A stretch of DNA of 64,000 nucleotides. Source: Zygnema cylindricum (taxonomy: Eukaryota; Streptophyta; Zygnematophyceae; Zygnematales; Zygnemataceae). Below are positions 1 through 11,243 of the stretch, piece after piece (position 1 is the first letter of the stretch; the number at the start of each line of letters is the position of its first letter). The notes below the pieces were generated by a model that did no database searches, was not told the DNA's origin, and saw nothing but the letters and a program-made list of their open reading frames with translations. The stretch covers positions 1 to 64,000 of the forward strand of contig JBBHKE010002734.1 of NCBI GenBank assembly GCA_037447655.1, read 5' to 3'. The translations under genes were made by a program, and so were the position numbers.

Positions 1-1559
1 AGAGGTGGAAGAAAATCCGCTTTCAAATTTCCAGTCTCTTAAAGTATAGCTCAACCAAACATTTACATAGTATGACCGCAATAAGAAAAACTGAAAGCGA
101 AACAGAGGGCAGAAAGGAGGAAAAAAGGAGAAAAAGAAGGATTGGAAAATGAAAAAAAAAAAGGAAACTTTCCAATTTCATTATTTAAAGTCCACTGGAA
201 TTAAACATATCAAACTAGTACAACAAAAACAGAAGAAAAACCAGAAAGGAGAGGATAAAAGGAGAAACAGAAAAAAAAAAAAAAAAAAAAGGAAAGAGAA
301 AGGAAAAAAATAAATAAAAAAGGACCAGTTTTTTGAAATTTAATATCATATATTTTTTTTCGCGCCTAGGACAGAACTTCAAAAAAAAAAAAGTTACAAA
401 AAAAAATATACACTATAATATCGCCGATATTTTAAGTGTTTGGAATTATAGAATATTGGCAAAGCTGCCAATTTTCGATAAGCGACTTCCAATTGACGAT
501 TTATTCTCGCACACATTTTATTTTCTCGTATTTTTTGGTTTAGTATATTTTATTCTATTTTATAATGTCGTATCCGTTAGATTCATTTCCAGGTCCACAT
601 CCGACAAAAAAGGCAATCGAAGCTTTAAGTTTTGTCTTATCAGACCAGTACTGTACTTAAAATATGTGTACGAACACCCACACTGTTAATTGGTCGCTTT
701 TGATATTTACACATCTTTGAACTTTTATGTAAGATACAGACAAAAATACAAGTACGGTTGCGTAAATAAGGTACAATATGGTGAAAATAGCCCAAAAAGT
801 GAAGGAAAAAAAAAAAAAAATGAAAGCCGAAATACTACAATACTCAGAAATACCACATTTTAGAACCATTATGACATGGTGCCAAGCTGTCACTCGTGTA
901 AATGTTATTTTGGTACCAAACTTCATAATGTACAGTTAATACTGTGGATATAAAAACAGCAATACTCCGTGCACACTAGTCTGTTTTTCGTTTGGAGGAC
1001 GAGATCCACAATCCATCATGTGTGTACGGAAAAAAAAGTTGTTTTCCCTGGCGAAAATAAAATGAACTATAGTAGCGATAGTATACAGTACACTTTGAAT
1101 CACTTACATTGTTAATAACACTATATCCGTGCTTCAAAATGTCGACCTTAGAATCTAAAATTGGATTAATAATAAGAGTTTTTTCTTTACGTTAATACAG
1201 CAACAACATTTTCTTAACGGCAGCAACTCTAATTTAGGCAAATTTTTAATAATGTAGTGTACGGCATGTACAATCCGTACTAAAACTCCTCATTTTTTAG
1301 TACAAACATACAGAAAAAGTGTCTAATAACGGCGTCGAGACTAAAAAGTGAGTGGCGTTGACAAGGGAAAACGCACTCAGATTTGATTCCCATCAATGAA
1401 AAAGTAAGAAAATCGCTTGTACCTGTTCTCACATGTTCAAACGTCGACCATGTCAATGTTGGCTATAAAGGTTACATTATGGGAATGTGTATCCAAATTA
1501 GTGTTACATGTATAGGTTAATGTTAATGTTTTGTTGGGGTTACACAATTATACCCAAAA
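1..1559. other. AT-rich intergenic DNA, no gene seen
   Basis: AT-rich, with several poly-A and purine runs in the first 330 bases. Short open frames are rich in Phe, Lys and Asn, have no recognisable domain, and look like chance frames. No RNA gene signals were seen. Confidence 0.6.
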
Positions 1560-1770
1560 TATAGTTAATAACATTAATTGTTTCTTTACACATAATTTCT
1601 TTACACTAAGAGTGAAGTTCTATCGGACGAAAAGTGAGGTTGTTTACAAAAATCTAGACCTCTCTGTACTACGCCGCACAATTTATTTTTGTTTTTATAC
1701 GCGAACAACATTCCATAAATTTTCGATAACATTCTCTAAAGGTTTGGGAGGTAACAATGAACGTCAGATA
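1560..1770 (+). repeat. dispersed repeat, copy 1 (partner near 4154-4330)
   Basis: This stretch and 4154-4330 share an ordered series of blocks: a 'GTTTACAAAAAT' core, a 'TTTTTATACRCGAA' block, and a 'GGTYTGGGAGG' block at the end. Spacing is similar, with many substitutions between the copies. It is probably part of an old transposon. Coordinates are approximate. Confidence 0.5.
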
Positions 1771-1914
1771 TTCATTCATGAAGCATTCTCTTCATTTTTT
1801 CGTGGTGGGTTGGTGGATTGCTACGAAATTGAAGAGCCGCGATCTGTTGATGATAAAGATATGTGTCACAATAGACAACCAACATAATTTAAAAAAAAAT
1901 GCACATAATAGGTA

Positions 1915-2442
1915 CACCGTGAATAGCTATTGCCGTTAAGAACTACTCGGTGTAAAAAAGCCAATTAGTCATTAATTCTAAATCGGGTTGAAGTCCTTTC
2001 GCCAATAAAGAACTAGCTCTAAATTATACATAACTCTAATTTAGGTACATTTTTTTCCATATTGTAAATGGTAAAGCCTATGTTCACATAGTCGACGTTT
2101 TAACATGTGAGAACATTTTCGCATAATTTCTCGCCGTCTTTTTCATCAGGAATCAAACCTGAGTGCCCTTTTCCGTGTCGACACACTAACTTTCGCTTGT
2201 CGACGACATTAAATACGCTATTTTTGTAAAAATGTACGAAATAACGAACAATTTTGGTACGAGATAACATATTTTGTATACTACACTACTTAAAAACTAT
2301 CCAAATTAGAGTAATTAACGTTAATTAAAAAATATATCGACGTCAAAAAACAATTAGAGTTTATTAATTATATTTAAAGTTTGAAGGCCAAAATTTGTGG
2401 GCGCCGAATTAGCGTTATTAACGCTTTTAGCGATTCACGATG
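1915..2442. mobile_element. mariner-like MITE, degenerate
   Basis: The left end begins CACCGTGAATAGCTATTG after a TA. The right end carries the inverted counterpart (AGCGATTCACGATG). Its length of about 530 bp matches the 537-540 bp copies at 6633-7172 and 32196-32732. Inside is a GTTCACATAGTCGACG... hairpin block shared with the 7.4-9.3 kb cluster. The right TA is degraded. TA duplications point to the Tc1/mariner group; no transposase is encoded. Confidence 0.6.
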
Positions 2443-2561
2443 TCTTTTCCAAAATCTAACCAGAAATACAAAAGTAATATCAAAACGCTCTTTCCCCAAG
2501 CTATTATTTTCAACGATCTTACGTCATGCAAAAAACTAAAACCCTAAAAATATGTTGATGT

Positions 2562-2830
2562 TTGACAAGGCGTTTGCGAAGAGCACAAAAATTGTGTCAT
2601 ACAATGACTTGGTACGCATGTACAAGGTACGCAAATAAAGATTTTAAGTTAAAATTGGTTAGTGTGAAAATCATTATCAATTTTTTCTATCGGGCCTTTC
2701 CTTATGTGGTAACTCTCAATTTAAACCACAAGGTTTATAGGCTCTACGCGTAGAACATTGCTCAAAATATAACAACCCGTAATGATGGCCGTACAATTAC
2801 AATTTTTTTTGATAGAACATAAGTTTAATA
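2562..2830. repeat. dispersed repeat, partner near 4680-4860
   Basis: 'TTGGTACGCATGTACAAGGTACGCAA' here pairs with a diverged 'TTGGTGCGCAGGTACATGGT...' at about 4681. Both copies run on in the same order to a 'GGCCGTACRATTACA' block about 180 bases later. No coding sequence is visible, so this is probably an old DNA transposon remnant. Confidence 0.5.
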
Positions 2831-2908
2831 ACAATTCACGGTGTTGTGTCGAGTTGCGAGAAAATGTTCACCCGTTGCTTGTCGTAACATAATCTTTCGT
2901 AGGTCTAA

Positions 2909-3674
2909 GGACGTGTGCCCATATGTTGACGTGAGGGTTTTATTCTATTATTTCACAAAAAATGGGGCTTGTATCAAGAAAATCTTATGCCGTACGGAAA
3001 ATGGGTGAGAACTAAAGTACATTTCGCGTCCTCTTGAAATTTTGAACGTACTCTAGTTTGTCATTATCACCTTTTCGACCCATTTCTACATCACGCTTGC
3101 TCATCTTCAACTTATAATAAAAGCGACTCTCGAGATGATTTTATTAAAAGCAATAGTCGATTGACGAATATTAAAACGGTATTCCATGCGCTAAAAGTCT
3201 TCGAAAATATTTTTGGAGTATGGAGAGTATACGGAAAAAAAATGTTTGTTCTTTTGCAAACAATTTGTTTGTTTGTTCGTTTGTACGGAATTTCTCTCTA
3301 ACATTGGTCTCCAGTAACGAATGACATTTGACATTTCCCAAAAGAGAAGTCTTGGGAGGCGCCTCACGCCCTCTCTTTCGTCCTCCCAACAATGCCACGC
3401 TAAACATTTGATGTCACTTTGACAAGAGACATTTATAGACGTTTGTGATTAAGTATTTTGTCCACGTGTTGGCATCTACAACTATTCGCAATTTTTTGAC
3501 GTCTACAACTATCGCACATTTTGTAGACATCTACTATTGTTACATAAGTAAAGTAAGGAAGGCCTAAGTAACGATTTTGTTCTTGGACATAAGAACACTT
3601 TGAAATGTACAATGAATATCTGAGCTAAAACCCAAAGTTACATTTCAAAGTTTTTGTTACATGGACACACCACC
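2909..3674. mobile_element. PIF/Harbinger-like MITE, 766 bp, TAA target duplication
   Basis: TAA at 2906-2908 and at 3675-3677 flank a segment starting GGACGTGTGCCCATATG. It ends with the inverted form CATGGACACACCACC. The interior resembles the cleaner copy at 61835-62530: both have an '...AAAATGGG...' block, a 'GACCCA...' block and a 'GACGTCTACAA'-type motif. A 3-bp TWA duplication is the mark of PIF/Harbinger elements. It has no transposase and must depend on an autonomous relative. Confidence 0.7.
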
Positions 3675-3677
3675 TAA

Positions 3678-4153
3678 TAGTATGTGCCAAAAAAACCTTC
3701 AACCACAGTATAACGAATGTCATCTTGATACTTGAATGTAGTCAACTTTTGTCATCTTATGTATTCAATTTGGCATTTGACTCTTTTCGACCCCTGGGCA
3801 TGCGAATCCAGCTCATAATTTTTTTTTCAAAAATCACCTCGCGAGTTGATTTTAGTTCAAGTATGATTAGAACCACGAATGAAAAATCTTCTGCGCAAAT
3901 GCTACACGAGTAGGAAATTTATTGCACGAGGGAGAGTACTCGCTATTTTTTTCCTTGGCCGTCACTTGCATATACGATTTGTTATTTTCAAGGGTCTCGG
4001 ACCTCCACTGTGACCTCCATGGGCCTTTTGCAGAACTTTACGCTATCCTCGCCTCTCCCTCTCCCTCTCACACTATTGGTTTCATCTCACACTTTTTTGG
4101 AATGAAACACAACAACTTTAAAAAATAAAACTTTTGACTACCTTTGAGCATAT
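3678..4153. other. intergenic, no feature seen
   Basis: Two overlapping open frames (about 62 and 68 codons) lack any recognisable motif. They sit between transposon remnants and are treated as chance. Confidence 0.5.
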
Positions 4154-4330
4154 TTGATGATAAGGGTCAAGTTTTTTCAGTTGAAAAGTAAAGTAGTTTA
4201 CAAAAATACGCGCCTATCCATAACCAACCCTTACCGCTTAATATGTTTTTATACACGAAACAAGATTACAAAGAATCTTGCCAATACTCTCCGAAGGTCT
4301 GGGAGGCAACACGAACCGTTGAATATGCGT
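4154..4330 (+). repeat. dispersed repeat, copy 2
   Basis: Diverged partner of 1560-1770 with the same order of blocks: GTTTACAAAAATACGCGCC, a TTTTTATACACGAAACA block, and GGTCTGGGAGGCAACACGAA at the end. Confidence 0.5.
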
Positions 4331-4872
4331 TTGCGAGGCGTTCGTTTCATATTTCTTTGTAGCTGACAACGTAGCTGTAGGAGGTGGGTTGTCATCTACA
4401 GAAAAAAATAAATCGCGACACGTTGGAAGATTAAGCTACGGGTCACGATGGACAACCAACAAAAAATCACAAAATTTGCACATGGTATGTACGTTTCAAA
4501 ATTCAACTGAAAATAAAAAAAGTAATCTCGAAACGGTCCTTCGGCGTGCGATTTTTGGCAACGTTTTTTCGTCACATTATTTTCGGCAAAAGATTTTCGT
4601 CATGTTCGAAAACAAAAACTCTAAGAAATGAGCTGGCGTAGAAGACTGTCGTTAGTACAAAATTTCTTTCGTATTATAACTTGGTGCGCAGGTACATGGT
4701 ACGCAAGTGAAGATTTGAAGTGAAATTTGTCGGTTCTAAAATTTGTAAGGATATTTAATATCGGAACTTAGCTTACGTGGAGCGGCTTACGTGATGGAAC
4801 ATCGGCCCAATTAACCCGACCCGTAGAGTTGGCCGTACGATTACAGAAATGACTGATGGAACCGCACGCTAA

Positions 4873-5577
4873 GGGTGAGGTTCCATTAGGAAAATAACGA
4901 GGTTGTTTATTGAAGGCCGTACTGTTTCGTATAATGGTGTACTATTTTATTTTTTTGTCAGAAAAACAAGGTTACGAAATGATCTATTTGATTTTTTAAG
5001 GTTATGGGCGTAAACATTTACCGTTGGATGCAAAACCAGATACGTCATTGGACGAACCTTTCAGTTTGTAACAAGTGACCTGAAGTAGGTCAAATTTAAG
5101 AGCATGAACGAATAACATTTTGTTGCGCGTAAAAGTTAAAAAAATATCTCCGATGAGCGCGCGATCAGGTGGCTACACGTCGCCTAGGCCATGTGCCTTC
5201 CACCAAGGTGGATGCGAGGCTACCGAAAGCCGTGAGGAAATCTTTGACGGAGGATATTCTTTCATGCTCCTGTTGCCATCCACTAACCATTATGACATTT
5301 TAGTACGCTTTTATGAATCTTAAGTTCTGTACGCCCGTACAGATTTTAGCGAATGCCTCGTACGAGTCACTCTTTACCTCGGCTAGTACAATTATGTGGT
5401 CACAATTTGCTGTCAAAGATTCTATATTGATTCGCACTATCAGAATAGTTTCTTTTGTGGAGCCAACCAACATGTGCCACGCAGAAAAAAAGTTGATTAC
5501 TGACCCGACACAATGGAACGAAGCTTCAGTAAACGTATTTTTGATATTTACTGAAACCGCCTAATGGAACCACGGTC
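4873..5577. mobile_element. PIF/Harbinger-like MITE, 705 bp, TAA target duplication
   Basis: TAA at 4870-4872 and 5578-5580 flank inverted ends: GGGTGAGGTTCCATTAGG on the left, CCTAATGGAACCACGGTC on the right. The interior is homologous to 62534-63243: CCGTACTGTTTCGTA-type start, a GGGCGTAAA block, a GATGAGCGCG block, and a CATGTGCCTTCC block. It has no coding capacity. The short open frames inside are shadows of the repeat. Confidence 0.75.
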
Positions 5578-5790
5578 TAAGTTGAGTGAGAAAAGTAAGG
5601 AAATCAAAATCGGGAAGCCATGGCGGAATTGAAATAGTGACGTCCACGTTGGCACAATTGAGCATGGCGTCACAATGTCACAAACCCGTAAGACATGTAC
5701 AACGTCACGAAAAAATAGACGCTTACAACCGTCGCCTGTCGCTATTTTTGTTACACGTCACCAACTGCGGAAGTACTGTACTGTAGTTTA

Positions 5791-5910
5791 GTACTGTCAA
5801 AAGAACTAGTGTCAGAAGTCTTAGTCTACTACAGTGTCAGAAGTTTTAGTTTACTAGATTGTCAGAAGAACTACAGTGTCAAAAGTTTCATACAGTGCAG
5901 TATTGTAGTT
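5791..5910 (+). repeat. short local repeats, GTCAGAAG-type units
   Basis: The motif GTGTCAGAAGTYTTAGT and variants recur about four times in 110 bases between 5795 and 5890. They lie inside the 4.8-6.1 kb element and look like slippage products, not coding sequence. Confidence 0.5.
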
Positions 5911-6100
5911 GTTTTCGATCCTCACAAGTTGTACCTACGTCTACAACCATCACCTTTCAAAGTTCCAATGTCATTTTCGCACATTGGAACGCTAAAAAAA
6001 GTAGTACGGAGAATCTCCATTAAAATCATAGATCTTAGGGTCAAATTCCATTAGTCGTTTTTGTAATCATACGGCCAACTCTACGGGCCGCGTTGATTGA

Positions 6101-7217
6101 GGGTAGCCTTCCATTAGCTAAAAAGTGGGGCTAGTATGCTGAGGGCTGTACCGTTCCGTACAAGTCCGTACCATTTTGTTTTACCAAGAAAAACATCTTT
6201 AGGGTAAAAATCTCTAAGGTTGTAGGCGTGATATCTCACCGTCGGATGCCTTTATACTTTTTATCCGAGAGCCACGTCGCAAACCCTACAGTCTGTGGCG
6301 ACCGTGCACAGAGAGGACACTTTGCACAGACTGAACGTGTAAAAATGTGCCGCGTGGAAAAGTAAAATAAAACCTCGATGGGCGCGCGCTTATGTGCGTA
6401 CATGTGGCATAGGCCATGTGCTTTCCGCGGGTGGAGGCGAATCCGCCCAAGTTATCCCCTCACGCTCCCACCATCAAAGTTTGCCGCCGACTTTTTGTCG
6501 TTGCTTTTTGAAATTTTGGATAGTACATTATAATGCCCTCTGTACGAATCATTTCTCTGTAATGTTGTTTCGTCAATAAAACAAACTAATAGGTACGGAT
6601 TTGTACGGATAGTCGTGGATTTCTTTAAACTACACCGCCAATCGTTATTAGCGTGTAAGTTTTTTTAGCGTATAAAAATTATTACCGTGGGGTACGCTAT
6701 TTAAGAATTTGAAAATTTTGGAAAAAATCATACATTCTAATTGTTTGGTTATGGTAATTTGGATCTTTGAAAAAAAAAATGTCGGTCGCAAACATGCTTA
6801 CACTAATATAGGTCTCCGTACAAAATCTGACAACTCGTACACAAATCGTACATTCACACGGTCGAAACGCGGCTGTCGGACGAATATGTGCGAGCGGGAT
6901 TTTTTACGACCTGGTTTTTTTCCCTTTTTAGAACGCACATTCTCATGCGTCCGCGGTTACTAAAACTAATTTATTGTACTTTTTAACTTAAAAAGGTACA
7001 TTTATGTATGGTCTGACACTGACCGTACACCACTCTATTTAAGAGACAACTTACTGAAAATAACCCTAAATAGAATAAAGAAAAAAATAGAATGAACTAC
7101 ACTAATGGAGAATTAAAAAAAAAAAAAGCGGGACGGAATTAGCGTACACAACGCTAATAACGATTGGCGGTGTACAGTACCCCACTTTTCGACTGATGGA
7201 ACTTGACCGGTTGACCC
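6101..7217. mobile_element. Harbinger-like MITE split by a mariner MITE
   Basis: The left end GGGTAGCCTTCCATTAGC, followed by AAAAAGTGGGG, is mirrored at the right by CCCCACTTTTCGACTGATGG and ...GGTTGACCC. The left interior (GGTTGTAGGCGTGA, CATGTGCTTTCCG, CTCCCACCATCAAAGTTTGC) closely matches 62534-63243. The 540-bp element at 6633-7172 interrupts it, so about 577 bp belongs to this copy. Flanks are TGA (left) and TTA (right), so the target duplication has decayed or the ends are off by a few bases. Confidence 0.65.
6633..7172. mobile_element. mariner-like MITE, 540 bp, TA target duplication
   Basis: TA at 6631-6632 and 7173-7174 bracket inverted ends: CACCGCCAATCGTTATTAGC on the left, GCTAATAACGATTGGCGGTG on the right (20 of 20 when inverted). 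The interior matches 32196-32732, for example a GGTCTGACAY...CCGTACAYCACWCTATTT block near the right side. It is nested in the Harbinger-like element at 6101-7217. Confidence 0.8.
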
Positions 7218-7375
7218 TTATTCATAGAGGTACCAAACGTACGGTTTTTCTCTTTTTTACGAAAATGCGTTAATCTTTTAAGATTTTGAAGTTTTCGTTA
7301 AATTCGTATACTTTTCATGTACGGACATAATGTACGGACAAAACGTACGAAATTAACAGAAAAAGATTGAAAGTA

Positions 7376-9300
7376 CACCGTAAATCGCTATTAAAGTTAA
7401 GAAAACGATACACATTCCCATGTTTTTAGGTTAGCCGCAAAAGTCTGTGTTCACATATTCGACGCCTGAATATGTAAGAACAGGTTAATGCTATTTTCCT
7501 TCGTCTTTATGACTTGGAATCAAATCTGCGTACGATTTTCTGTGCGACACACTCAATTTCCACTGACCACGCTTTCATCTTACACTTATTTTGTACGTCT
7601 GTACAAAATAATAAATAGCTTTAGTACGGAATGACACACTACGTACGCTACACTATTTAAAAACAAACATACTCGGCCGTTTTTCGAAATTAGTAACTAA
7701 CGAAGTTTAAACAGTACAGTACCAATATCTGGGTTCGCTTTTCCATGCGACGCACTCAATTTCTACTGTCGACGCTTTCATCTGACACTTATTTTGTACG
7801 TCTGTACAAAATAAAAACAAGCTTTAGTACGGACTGGCATATTACGTACGCTACACTATTTTAAAAAAATCGAAATTAGTAACTAACGCTATTGAAACAG
7901 TACAGGACCAATAAATGAGTACGATTTTTCGTTCGACGCACTCAATTTTCCCCTGTCGACGCAATTACCTGACACATATTTTGTACGTATGTACGAAATA
8001 ATGAGCAGTTTTAGTACGGAGTGACACATTTGGTACATTACACTATCTAAAAATATGCGATGCGAGGCTACCGCCCGCCGCGAGAAAATCTTTGACAGAT
8101 ATAATAAAAACCCCGTACTTTTATGCATGAGCACATACCCTGAATTTTAGTAGTACTTTGGATTAGATGTTTCATATTTTACATTTTATTATGAAGTCAA
8201 ACTCGGTCAACGCATTTTATTTTTTTTGCATTTGTTCTGTGCGCATATATCATTATTTTTTCGACGTTTCATGCGTGCGTTTAAAACGCTTGGTACCTCT
8301 ATGCCCTTATTCAAAGTACGGAGAAACTTCGCTAAAATCCAGATTAATTAGTCAAAGTAACGGTTATATTGGCGCATACCCCGGCCAACTGAGTGGGCGT
8401 CAAACCCGGAGAGAAACTGTACCTAAATTGTACTTGTTTGTTTGTACATTTTTTGTACGACAATCCATATAATAAAGTCCTGCCCATAGATGTCTCATTC
8501 GTACGGATTTTGACATTTTTACGAAATTTCGTTATTTTTTATAGATTTTGAACCTTTCGTAAAACGCGTATACTTTTCGTACGTTTAAGATGTACGAAAA
8601 TAATGTACGTAAATATTCAAATAAAGGGGTGAACGTACACCGTGAATCGCTATTAACGCTAAACAATATTTTGGATTCAAGGCCTAACGCCAATATAAAG
8701 TCAAAAACTAACGCTAATTTATAGACCTAACAGTAATTTGGATGTAGCCGCGATAGTCTTTGTTCACATGTTCGACGCTTGAACATGTGAGAACAGATTC
8801 TCGCGATTCTCCCTCGTCTTTATGATTGAGAATCAAATTTGAGTGCGCTTTTTCGTGGCGACGCACTCAATTTCCCGTGTCGACGCCGTTTTCTGACACT
8901 TATTCTGTACTTCTATATAAAATAATGAGCAGTTTGCGTACGAACCGATTCATTCTTTATACTACACTATTTTTGTTTTTCAAAGAGGCGAAAAAAAAAC
9001 AATTAACGCTAATTAAACAGTAACTTTGGTCTGTGTTCACATGTTCGACAATTAAACATGTGAGAAACAGGTTTCGTGACTTTCCTTCGTCGTTATACTT
9101 GAAATCAAATCTGAGTACGCTTTTCAGTGGCGACGCACTCAATTTCCCTTGTCGACGCTATTACCTGACACTTATTTTGTCCGTCTGTACAAAATAACGA
9201 ATATTTTTGTACTAACAGAGGCAATTGGTACATTGCACTTTTTGAAAGCAATCGAAATTAGAGTAGCTAACGCTAACTAAAAAGTACGCATATTAACGTA
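7376..9300. repeat. tandem cluster of a mariner-MITE-related unit with a palindrome
   Basis: Starts with ACACCGTAAATCGCTATTAA (7378); a second start is near 8638 (ACACCGTGAATCGCTATTAA). The palindrome GTTCACATGTTCGACG...GAACATGTGAGAAC, or a variant, occurs near 7450, 8760 and 9037. A GCGACGCACTCAATTT / GTCGACGC / TGACAC...ATTTTGTACGT block recurs near 7555, 7745, 7930, 8857 and 9127. The first three lie about 186 bp apart, which indicates local tandem amplification. Open frames here are shadows of the repeat. Confidence 0.65.
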
Positions 9301-9749
9301 AAACAAAAATAAGTTTGATTAAAGTTGTAGTAGTATTTTTATTAAATGTTTATATATTTTTTCTTTTATTGTAAAGTCAAAGTCGGTCAACGCATTTTAT
9401 AAATTTTTGAAATTTGTTTCATGCGCATATTCGTTATTTTTTGGGCGTTTCATGCGTGCGTTTTATGCGCATGAGACATCTATGGTCCTGCCTAACAATA
9501 ATGTTCAATTGTAAGATCTTTTCAATATTTACTGACGTCATCACACACCTCGGTTTCTTTACTTTCTTTACTTTCTCTTTCTCCGCTTGACAACCATCCC
9601 TCTTTTTTCTTTTTACTTTTTCGGCGCGACAAAAACTGGCTATACGCGACGTAAGAATCGCCGATTTTTCCACCGGCCCGCTACAGTACTGGAATGGCGC
9701 GCTCCCGGCTTTCCGTACAGCTTCGCCTAATGGATGGCGTCTCTCTCTC

Positions 9750-9781
<32 letters not shown>

Positions 9782-10442
9782 CTCTTTCTGTCCATGTCCT
9801 TCCTCGGAAGATCAGGTGAGTTCGATACATATTTAAAGTGGAAACCCTGAACCCTAAAAATCTTTTAAAAAGTCTTCTTTATTTCATGAAAATCTTGAAA
9901 TAGTCTTTTTTTATGGCCGGAAAACTCCAAAGAAATGATAACTTTTTAAAAAAATGACCTCACCGCCAATAGTATCGAGACTGTTTCATTGGTTTGCACC
10001 CTTTTCAATCCAAATTTTGTATTATTTTGTTTGCTTTTTTTTACCGAATATTTCTTTATATATTTTTTTATTATATAGTAAGGCTGAATTTGTAGTACAA
10101 AGCTATACTTTCCTACATAATGTAGTCTTGTTTGTTTTTGAAGCCCTTCAAAATGTAGAGTGTGTCTCATTGTCATTCTAAAGCAAACGCAATTTTAGCT
10201 TTTAATGTTATGAGTTCGAAATGGGAAAATAAAAGCTATAAGACATTTGCCCAGTTCAATTGATTGTTTAGTAAAAAAAGCATGAGTTCAGCAATTTCTA
10301 CTGATAACTACTGATAATTACCTACTGATAATTCTACTGAGGTCTACCTGGTATTGTACGGATGGGGGCACTCAAGGTAACAATCCCATCAACATTTGAA
10401 CTTCTGTTTATGTACTTGATACTGGCCGTACAATTTCCATGT
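9301..10442 (+). promoter_or_regulatory. upstream region of the lectin kinase gene
   Basis: No coding signal was found. The stretch holds a CT microsatellite (9739-9782), a region rich in T, and the first 80 bases of a segment repeated at 15.08 kb. It would contain the promoter and leader of the lectin kinase. No TATA box or operator could be placed with confidence. Confidence 0.3.
9739..9782 (+). repeat. (CT)n microsatellite
   Basis: About 21 near-perfect CT units with one CG interruption, about 700 bp upstream of the lectin exon. Stretches of this kind near plant promoters can act as GAGA-type elements; that is inference here. Confidence 0.9.
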
Positions 10443-11243
10443 ATGTTTGTACCTACTTTGTACTTATCCATTTTCTTTGCTTTTGGTATTGTGTGCAAAT
10501 GTCATCCATCAGTTTCCGCACTCGACACATCATTCTATATTACCGCATTTGATGATTCTATATGTCATTAAATGGTGATTCTCGAATTAGTTCCTCCATA
10601 CTACAGATGACTACCGGTGGGAAATATCAAAACGGAATGGCATTCTATAAGGATTTGGTCCCAGTGCTTCGAGATAGCGCCACTAGTGGGTGTCAAGCAG
10701 CTTCATTTAGTGTGAATTTCACTTAAAGTATCTACCGCGAAGACGGCGTAGACAGCCATGGCGATGGCTTCGCCTTTGTCATACTTTGTTCAAACATTGA
10801 CTTCACCAAACTGGGAGGGACGGGTGAATACATGGCAATGCATTATGTAGGCAAACCTATGGTGGGTCATCTTGTCCTTATTTTCGATACCTTTCCGAAC
10901 ACTAATGATCCCATTGGAAGATACGCGGGCATACGTGAAAATTTTGTTATTTCACCAACAGTGGCGAACAAAACATCAACTATTTTGGATGATTTTAATC
11001 CGACCGCCAAGTATGTATGGGTGGATTATGATGATAGTACTCACATTTTTAAAATTTACCTCAACAATGTGACTTCAAAGCCAGAAGATCCTTTGTTTTC
11101 CTACCGAAGATCTTTTTGCGAGTTGTTCAGATCAATTTCCTGTGCCGAGTGTCAGACAGTTACTGAGGCATACGTTGGATTGTCAGCGGGAACCGCCGGT
11201 TATCCCGACATTCATGAGATTCGCAGTTGGAGCTTTCAAAGCA
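10443..11243 (+). pseudogene. lectin exon: signal peptide and legume-lectin domain, frameshifted
   Basis: The ATG at 10443 starts a hydrophobic leader (MFVPTLYLSIFFAFGIV) ending near SVSA, followed by a lectin first strand (TSFYITAFDDS). The ATG at 10362 is in the same frame and is an alternative start. Near 10566-10571 the frame breaks: it runs into TAA at 10569, while homology continues one frame over with LNGDSRISSS. Later blocks fit the legume lectin fold: GGKYQNGMAFYKDLVPV, a second in-frame TAA at 10724-10726, then HGDGFAFVI, YVWVDYDDSTHIFKIYLN, and AYVGLSAGTAGYPDIHEI with RSWSFQS. The donor after 11243 (GTTTCA) leaves phase 1, matching the hinge exon. A single-base deletion plus a stop is the simplest reading. 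The segment downstream of 10727 is otherwise open to 11263. Confidence 0.75.

Larger units (their letters stand above)
4804..6095. mobile_element. older element with inverted arms, host of a Harbinger MITE
   Basis: A segment near 4820-4862 (CCCGTAGAGTTGGCCGTACG, then ATTACAGAAATGACTGATGG) reappears inverted near 6050-6092 as ATTACAAAAACGACTAATGG, read on the minus strand. The arms enclose the 705-bp MITE at 4873-5577, so the outer element is older. Its exact ends and target duplication were not resolved. Confidence 0.5.

Noticed and set aside
7376-9300. CRISPR-like array of spaced repeats with palindromes
   Set aside because: Units are about 186 bp, degenerate and tied to MITE ends, in a eukaryotic window; spacers are not unique.
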